NCBI GenBank assembly: GCA_024278755.1
Contig: JAJRSO010000052.1
Location: forward strand, 1-59,904
Source: Calditrichota bacterium
Lineage (GTDB): Bacteria; Calditrichota; Calditrichia; Calditrichales; Calditrichaceae
DNA length: 59,904 bases
Direction of reading: 5' to 3'
How positions within the stretch are numbered: position 1 is the first letter of the stretch; each line of letters starts with the position of its first letter. Of the stretch, positions 54,453 through 59,904 are shown one piece after another. The position numbers were made by a program, and so were the translations under genes. The notes beneath the pieces were generated by a model that did no database searches, was not told the DNA's origin, and saw only the letters and a program-made list of their open reading frames with translations.

Positions 54453-55806
54453 ATTCCGTTTTTTCCTCTAACCAATCACCGATTATTTTTAAAATATCCG
54501 CATTAATCGTCTCTTTAATTTTACCATACTCCGAAACCGCCCCCGTTTGCGCTGTTTGAAAAAGATGGTTGACTTTTGGAATTTCCTTTATCCGAACATT
54601 TTTATTCCCCCCTTTTTGCAAGGCTGCGGCGATGGCTTTGAGATTCTTTTTTGCCTTAACCTGAATATCCTTACCGCCGTTTAAAGCCAATACAGGGCAT
54701 ATTACCCGCATTAGAACCGGAGCAGGATCAAATGAAATAAGCGAACGATATTTGGGCGACAAGAGTAATTTGATTTGTGGGAATTTGGCGGGCGGCAGTA
54801 TTTCCTTTAACCGTTTTTCGGCAAGGGCATTGTTTTTTTCCTGCATTACAATATCCAGTATATTTCGCTGCTTCTCCATATTTTGCAGCGCCGTCTGTTC
54901 ATTTAAACCCGCCATCCGTGAAATATCTCCCACCTGATCACAGATGATTTCGGAGCCTATAAGGCCCGGAGATGCCATTAAAACAATAAAAGCAACCGAT
55001 GGATCGTTAGCCGCTGAAAGTGAGGCCACAAGTCCGCCCTCGCTGTGTCCCAGCAAACCGATTTTCGTTTTGTCAATCTCTTTCAGTTTTTTCAAACGGG
55101 TTACGATTGTCTGTACATCGGCTGATAAATCTCTTATTGTCGAAACCGATAGATTCCCCGTCGATCCGCTCACCCCGCGATCATCATAACGGAAAACAGC
55201 GAATCCCCTGCGGGTCAGATAATCGGCCAAAACAAAAAACGGTTTATGCCCCAAAATGGTTTCATCGCGGTCCTGTGCGCCCGAACCGCTGATAAGAATA
55301 AGCGCCGGATGAGATTTTTTATCTTTCGGAAAAGTTAAGGTACCGGCAATTGTGTTTCCCTGCACCGGGTTTACAATGGAAAGCTCCCTGAAACCGTAAG
55401 GCAACGACACCGTCTTTTTTTTGGGTTGCTCTATTTTTTCTGGCTCCGCTCTTTGCAAATCCAATGGAAAAGCATACCCGCTTTGTTTCCAGATTCCCTT
55501 TAGGCCTTGTCCTTCTTCCTGAAGCGTTGCTTCGTAACTGCCACCAATTGCTTTTATTGATAAAACAATTCGCAGTGCATCTATTTGAATTTCATCAATA
55601 CCGATTCCCCGGGCGCCCTGGTCCGGACTGTCCATAGTCGCTTTAAATACTCCGCGCTCATCCTGAGAGATATGAAAAACAATTCTAAGCTCCTGACCGG
55701 AAAGGGCCAGTTTCCCCTGCCAGGTTCCGATAAAAACCTCTTGGGCAAAAAGAGAATCAAATAACACGAATATCGTTACAACCACTAATTGAACTACGTT
55801 TTTCAT
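54436..55806 (-). CDS. Secreted alpha/beta hydrolase with N-terminal beta domain
   Basis: 456 residues from the ATG at 55806 (AAGGA 8 bases upstream); an in-frame ATG at 55839 would bury the signal peptide (MKNVVQLVVVTIFVLFDSLFA). An N-terminal beta-rich region (FIGTWQGKLALSGQELRIVF) of about 110 residues is followed by an alpha/beta hydrolase domain: oxyanion-region ISGSGAQDRDE, nucleophile elbow GLLGHSEGG, acid in LNGGKDIQVKAK and His in PKVNHLFQ. It is exported and probably an esterase or peptidase; the substrate is unknown. It may be the gene type annotated as alpha/beta fold hydrolase with a DUF3887-like N-terminus, though this was not confirmed. Confidence 0.88.
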   Translation of the reverse strand: MKNVVQLVVVTIFVLFDSLFAQEVFIGTWQGKLALSGQELRIVFHISQDERGVFKATMDSPDQGARGIGIDEIQIDALRIVLSIKAIGGSYEATLQEEGQGLKGIWKQSGYAFPLDLQRAEPEKIEQPKKKTVSLPYGFRELSIVNPVQGNTIAGTLTFPKDKKSHPALILISGSGAQDRDETILGHKPFFVLADYLTRRGFAVFRYDDRGVSGSTGNLSVSTIRDLSADVQTIVTRLKKLKEIDKTKIGLLGHSEGGLVASLSAANDPSVAFIVLMASPGLIGSEIICDQVGDISRMAGLNEQTALQNMEKQRNILDIVMQEKNNALAEKRLKEILPPAKFPQIKLLLSPKYRSLISFDPAPVLMRVICPVLALNGGKDIQVKAKKNLKAIAAALQKGGNKNVRIKEIPKVNHLFQTAQTGAVSEYGKIKETINADILKIIGDWLEEKTEFNVAR

Positions 55807-55962
55807 TCTAAAGTCCTTTCTGTTGGATGTAATATTCAAAGATTAAACCTATACAGAAAAGGAATAAAAATATTCATCTTTTTTGTTGGATTTTTTTAAA
55901 TTTAAAAATGCCGTCGAAAGTGGCAGAATTCATTTATAAATAGTTTTATACCGGAGGCTATT

Positions 55963-58900
55963 CTAATTTTGTACGAAGATTTCATGTACTTCGGCCAGCA
56001 ATTGATTTACCGAGTACGGTTTTTTAAGAAAATTTATTTCTACATTGTTTTCATTTCCACGAATAACATTAGTATCGGTATAACCGGAAGTGAATAATAC
56101 AGGAAGACCGGGATAACTACGGGTGATTTCGTGGTACAACTCCATTCCGTTCATATCCGGCATTACCACATCTGTTATAACCAGATTAAATGAATATGAG
56201 TTCGAATCAAGAATTTTGACCGCTTCCTTTCCATTTTTTGCGGCAATAACTTTATAGCCGAATTCCTCCAAAGCGCTACGGGCAAAATTTCGGACCTGCT
56301 GTTCGTCTTCGACCAGTAAAATGGTTTCACTGCCTCGTAAATCGTTTTTCAAGGGCTCTGTTTTTTCTGCCTGTTCCGGCAGTTCGTCCGTCACGGGCCA
56401 ATAGATATGAAAAGTAGCACCCTTTCCGGATACGCTATCCACCTCAATTATTCCGTTGTTCTGCCGGATGATTCCGTAAACCGTAGAGAGTCCCAAACCG
56501 GTGCCCTTACCTTGTTCTTTTGTAGTAAAGAAAGGCTCAAACACTTTCAGGCGCACTTCCTCCGTCATCCCGATTCCGTTATCACTCACCGAAAGATGCA
56601 GATAGGATGCTGATTCGCCCTTTTTGTCACCAAAAGGAATCTGACGGATTATTGGGTTTTCACTAAGCTGGATATGGATATTTTTATCGGAGGCCGTTGT
56701 GGTTTTTTCATTTACGGCATCCCGTGCGTTCACCACCAGATTGATGATAATCTGCTCTAACTGTCCGGGATCGGCTTTAACCAGCGGAGCGGTATCATTC
56801 ATTTCGATCTGAAAATGGATATCCTCTCCGATAAGTCGCCGGATCATTTTCTGTAAACTATTTAAAATATCGCCCAGGCGGATAACCTGGGGACGGTACA
56901 TCTGTTTTCTGCTAAAAGTTAAGATCTGCCGGGTTAAATTTTCGGCTTTTTCCCCGGCGGCGCGTATCGCCGATAAATTTTTATATAACAAATCGTTTTC
57001 GGTTAGTTTTAACTGGCTTATTTCGGCATATCCGTTTATAACAGTGAGAATGTTATTAAAATCATGTGCAATGCCTCCGGCCAGTGTACCAATGGAATCC
57101 AGCTTTTGTGTTTGCAATAATTGCTCCTGTAACTGGTGTCGATCCGTGATATCCAGAATAACCATTAAAATACCGCTAACCGTTCCGGAGGAATCGGTCT
57201 GGGGACTTACGGAAATATCAATCCATTTTACGCTGCCGTCTTTTGAGATAATTCGTTCTTCGAGACGATACGCATCAATTTGCCTGTCACGAATTTCGAT
57301 CATCTTCCGCAAGGCAACTTTTATATCATCGGGATGGATTATATCCAGCATGGAAAGATGGTCCAATTCGTGCATAGAATAGCCAAGTATTTTTGAGAAG
57401 GTATGATTAAATAACGTAAGCGTACCGTCCAACGCGGCCGTTCCGATCCCTACACTGGCATTATTAAAGATAGATCTAAAATTTTCCTCGCTGCGGCGTA
57501 ATTCATCTTCCGCTTGTTTTTGTTTTATGGAAAGCGTGATCTGTCTCGATACAAATTCCAGCAGATGTAAATCCTCCTGCGAATAGGCTTTAGGATTACT
57601 GTAGCTTTGAACAACGATAATACCCAGCACCTGTTCTTCATCCTGCAACGGCACTCCCAGCCATATTTTACAGGGCGTACCGACCCCGCTTCCGGCCTTA
57701 TCCTGTTGTATCAGCCGTCGTATATCTTCCCCATTCAAAAGCATGGATTTTTTCTGTTCGATAACCTGCGCGCTCAGGGTTTGTTTTAACGGAACACGGC
57801 TGTATTCGTCCTTTTCATCTTTCATGTAAGAGAGCTCTAACATATTTGATGTTTTGTCATACAGACCGATAAACAGGTTAGAAGCGTCGATCAGACGATT
57901 CAGTTCCATATGGATAATCTTGTACAATTCCTGCATGTTTCCTGATTTTAAAACAGCATCCGAGATAGTTTGCATAACCTGCTTTAATAATTCCGATTTC
58001 TTTCGTTCCGTAATATCCCGGTCGATACCACGAAAGCCCGTTAGTCGGCCCTGTTCATCCTCAACCTTAACGGCGTTTTTTTCCAGAATCACCCGGCTCT
58101 TATCGGGCCGGATAAATGTATTTTCTATCTTTATAATGGAAACACCCTGTTCCACCTGCGTGATTATTTCCTTTTCCACTCTTTGCGCTTCGTTATCGTC
58201 CATAAATTCAAACGGTTTATGACCGATAAAATCTTTTTCGTCCCAACCGGTGATCGTTTTTATTGTGGGACTGATATATGTAAAATTTAACGATTCATCC
58301 ACTTCCCAAACAATATCCGCAGAAGTTTCTACCATTGCCCGGAAACGTTCTTCACTTTTCAGTAACGTTTGGTCCAGCGATTCCTTTGTTTCGCGCAATG
58401 CTTTAATCTGTTCTATAATCGCCTGCGAGATGAATAATAAAAAGAAAATACTACCGGCTTTAAAGCTGATTTCCGTCAACATTGTGCTTGCTATAAAGCC
58501 AAAACGGACTAAAACAAACACAATAATGCCAGCCAAAAGACCCAGCCCGCTCTTTAAGAACTGGCGTGCCCCGGAATTTCCTTTTTTCCAATATCCGCTT
58601 ACATAAATAAAAATATAGAGGATACTGATTATGGTTAATACCATAATAAATTTGATTACAAAGAAATATCCGACAAACGGAGTAAGAATTATTGAAATTA
58701 AAGCGATAGCGGATAATGCGATATTTATTCTGTGCAGTACGGGTTGTGTCTCCTTAACACTTAAAAAGACATCCGTAAAGAGCAGAAAAAAGATATTCAT
58801 TAGTCCGATAAAAACAGGAATGGCAACCGCATTAAAGGCCGTATTATCCGGCCAGAGCATTAAATACCCAAGTCCCGAATAGGCCAGATGATAACAGATA

Positions 58901-59586
58901 TGAAAAAAAACAGCAAGACTGAAATATAGAAATACCATATCCCGTAACGAAAAAAACAAAAATATATTGTAGCTAAAAATTATAAGCAGAATACCAAAAA
59001 AGAGGCCCAAAAGTAGTAGTTTTTCGTTGGCATGTTTAACAAAAGCGCCCATTGAACGAAGCGTTAAAGCAATGGTCATGGACGCATCGGATTTTAAACG
59101 CAGATAAACCGTCTGAACGGAATCCGGCGGGCACATTAGAACAAATTCTAATTTATTATAGATGTGATCCCGGGTAGCCAACGGACGCAGGCTGCCCGTT
59201 TCTGTTTTTTTTAGAAGCTTTCCGTGCGCCCCGAACTGATACAAATCCATATAAAACATATTGGCAAAATCAAGTTCCAGCATCCAGGGAATATATGCGG
59301 CATGACTCCTTTGATTTTTTATTTTGAAGCGAATCCAATAGGCCGACTGTGTATGACCAAAATTAGGAACACTCTTTTTATTTTTAACAAAACGCTTGGA
59401 AAATAAAGGTGAACTTACTTCATCAATGGTCAAAAGCGCCGTACTGTCTTCCATTATTTCAAGGGAGGGGCCAAGGATATAGGTATTTTGTTTATTAATC
59501 AGTAAAACAGGTTTCTGACTAATGGCCGGTTTTACTATAAACAATAAGTAAACAGGAATAAAATATAGGAACAGTCTCTTAAACAT
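55963..59586 (-). CDS. Hybrid sensor histidine kinase with 7TMR-DISM input
   Basis: 1207 residues. Signal peptide, then a 7TMR-DISMED2-type extracytoplasmic domain (about 30-180; YWIRFKIKNQRSHAAYIPWM, LELDFANMFYMDLYQF) and seven hydrophobic helices (about 185-400). Next come PAS (FRAMVETSADIVWEVDESL), GAF (LIDASNLFIGLYDK), a second PAS (FRSIFNNASVGIGTAALDG), the H box GGIAHDFNNILTVI, ATP-binding motifs NLVVNARDAV, DNGIGMTEE and GKGTGLGLSTVYG, and a receiver with phospho-Asp in LVITDVVMPDMNG. All residues needed for activity are present. It is a single gene with AGAAGGAA next to its ATG. Confidence 0.93.
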   Translation of the reverse strand: MFKRLFLYFIPVYLLFIVKPAISQKPVLLINKQNTYILGPSLEIMEDSTALLTIDEVSSPLFSKRFVKNKKSVPNFGHTQSAYWIRFKIKNQRSHAAYIPWMLELDFANMFYMDLYQFGAHGKLLKKTETGSLRPLATRDHIYNKLEFVLMCPPDSVQTVYLRLKSDASMTIALTLRSMGAFVKHANEKLLLLGLFFGILLIIFSYNIFLFFSLRDMVFLYFSLAVFFHICYHLAYSGLGYLMLWPDNTAFNAVAIPVFIGLMNIFFLLFTDVFLSVKETQPVLHRINIALSAIALISIILTPFVGYFFVIKFIMVLTIISILYIFIYVSGYWKKGNSGARQFLKSGLGLLAGIIVFVLVRFGFIASTMLTEISFKAGSIFFLLFISQAIIEQIKALRETKESLDQTLLKSEERFRAMVETSADIVWEVDESLNFTYISPTIKTITGWDEKDFIGHKPFEFMDDNEAQRVEKEIITQVEQGVSIIKIENTFIRPDKSRVILEKNAVKVEDEQGRLTGFRGIDRDITERKKSELLKQVMQTISDAVLKSGNMQELYKIIHMELNRLIDASNLFIGLYDKTSNMLELSYMKDEKDEYSRVPLKQTLSAQVIEQKKSMLLNGEDIRRLIQQDKAGSGVGTPCKIWLGVPLQDEEQVLGIIVVQSYSNPKAYSQEDLHLLEFVSRQITLSIKQKQAEDELRRSEENFRSIFNNASVGIGTAALDGTLTLFNHTFSKILGYSMHELDHLSMLDIIHPDDIKVALRKMIEIRDRQIDAYRLEERIISKDGSVKWIDISVSPQTDSSGTVSGILMVILDITDRHQLQEQLLQTQKLDSIGTLAGGIAHDFNNILTVINGYAEISQLKLTENDLLYKNLSAIRAAGEKAENLTRQILTFSRKQMYRPQVIRLGDILNSLQKMIRRLIGEDIHFQIEMNDTAPLVKADPGQLEQIIINLVVNARDAVNEKTTTASDKNIHIQLSENPIIRQIPFGDKKGESASYLHLSVSDNGIGMTEEVRLKVFEPFFTTKEQGKGTGLGLSTVYGIIRQNNGIIEVDSVSGKGATFHIYWPVTDELPEQAEKTEPLKNDLRGSETILLVEDEQQVRNFARSALEEFGYKVIAAKNGKEAVKILDSNSYSFNLVITDVVMPDMNGMELYHEITRSYPGLPVLFTSGYTDTNVIRGNENNVEINFLKKPYSVNQLLAEVHEIFVQN

Positions 59587-59904
59587 TTCCTTCTCTTACC
59601 TAAAGAATAGAGTCCGGTATTCGGCATCATTTTAAATTTATTAAGATGTTTTATAAACCATTTTTGGACGATACTTATCTAACTTGAGTTATATGACATT
59701 TTGATAAGATATCTTTGGTTTGTTTTTACGCACAAAACCACATTGCGCAGTATTTTTTCGGCCCTGGGACAAATTTCTTTTCCATGAAAAAACGATAACT
59801 TCGTTAAACTTTTGTGAGGCTCGCCTTTTACTTTCTTTTCAAATTGAGCAAAAAATTAAGTCGGCGTTTCATATCCATAGGATTCGTTTATTAAGCCGTA
59901 AAAA
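59587..59904. other. Non-coding stretch upstream of the 7TMR-DISM kinase
   Basis: 318 bases in which no supported gene, repeat or terminator was seen. A minus-strand frame open from the window edge to TAA at 59856-59858 covers only about 15 codons and may be the tail of a neighbouring gene, but this cannot be judged. The kinase promoter should lie here; no clear consensus was recognised. Confidence 0.5.

Noticed and set aside
59856-59904. Possible C-terminal tail of a minus-strand gene entering from the right edge
   Set aside because: Only about 15 codons are visible, which is too short to support.

Overview
The window reads as a bacterial chromosome of moderate GC from the FCB superphylum, most likely Calditrichota (Caldithrix-like). 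The assignment is inferred from three things seen together: a secreted protein with a C-terminal AYPNPFNP/FlgD-like sorting domain, Alternative Complex III next to a CcoN-CcoO fused cbb3 oxidase, and a futalosine-type menaquinone operon. No rRNA, tRNA, CRISPR array or intact mobile element was seen.

Layout. 1-3993 (+): the tail of an extracellular-type protein, a GAF-AAA-Fis sigma-54 activator, a membrane Ser/Thr kinase with PEGA domains and a small membrane protein. 4482-6832 (+): a near-consensus sigma-54 promoter and a secreted multi-repeat protein, closed by a terminator. 13654-6941 (-): a tightly overlapping menaquinone operon (mqnE, mqnA, mqnC, a deaminase, mqnP, a ubiX-type gene, menG and a small membrane protein). 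17314-13811 (-): a Cache-HAMP-PAS hybrid kinase. 23225-17548 (-): glycerate 2-kinase, a REC-PAS-GAF-PP2C phosphatase, a UDP-sugar pyrophosphorylase and a membrane protein. 39833-23588 (-): actABCDEF (Alternative Complex III), a small lipoprotein, a DsbD_2/SafE-type membrane protein, ccoI, ccoS, ccoNO, ccoQ, ccoP, ccoG and ccoH. 40717-50906 (+): an 11-subunit nuoABCDHIJKLMN without the NADH module. 52429-51119 (-): a PPi-type phosphofructokinase. 52674-54452 (+): a YhaN-like coiled-coil protein with a degenerate P-loop. 55806-54436 (-): a secreted alpha/beta hydrolase. 59586-55963 (-): a 7TMR-DISM hybrid kinase.

Together the central 45 kb encodes a near-complete respiratory chain. An electron donor, probably ferredoxin, feeds the Nuo complex and then menaquinone, which is partly synthesised by the mqn operon. 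Alternative Complex III passes the electrons to the cbb3 oxidase and O2. The act-cco and nuo operons are divergent around an unusually long intergenic region.

The most unusual items are: a three-copy dispersed intergenic repeat; an actA reading frame whose conserved N-terminus continues upstream of any usable start codon; the YhaN-like protein with a corrupted Walker A motif; and the kinase/sigma-54 activator cassette lying just upstream of a sigma-54 promoter. No wholly new defence or mobile system was found.
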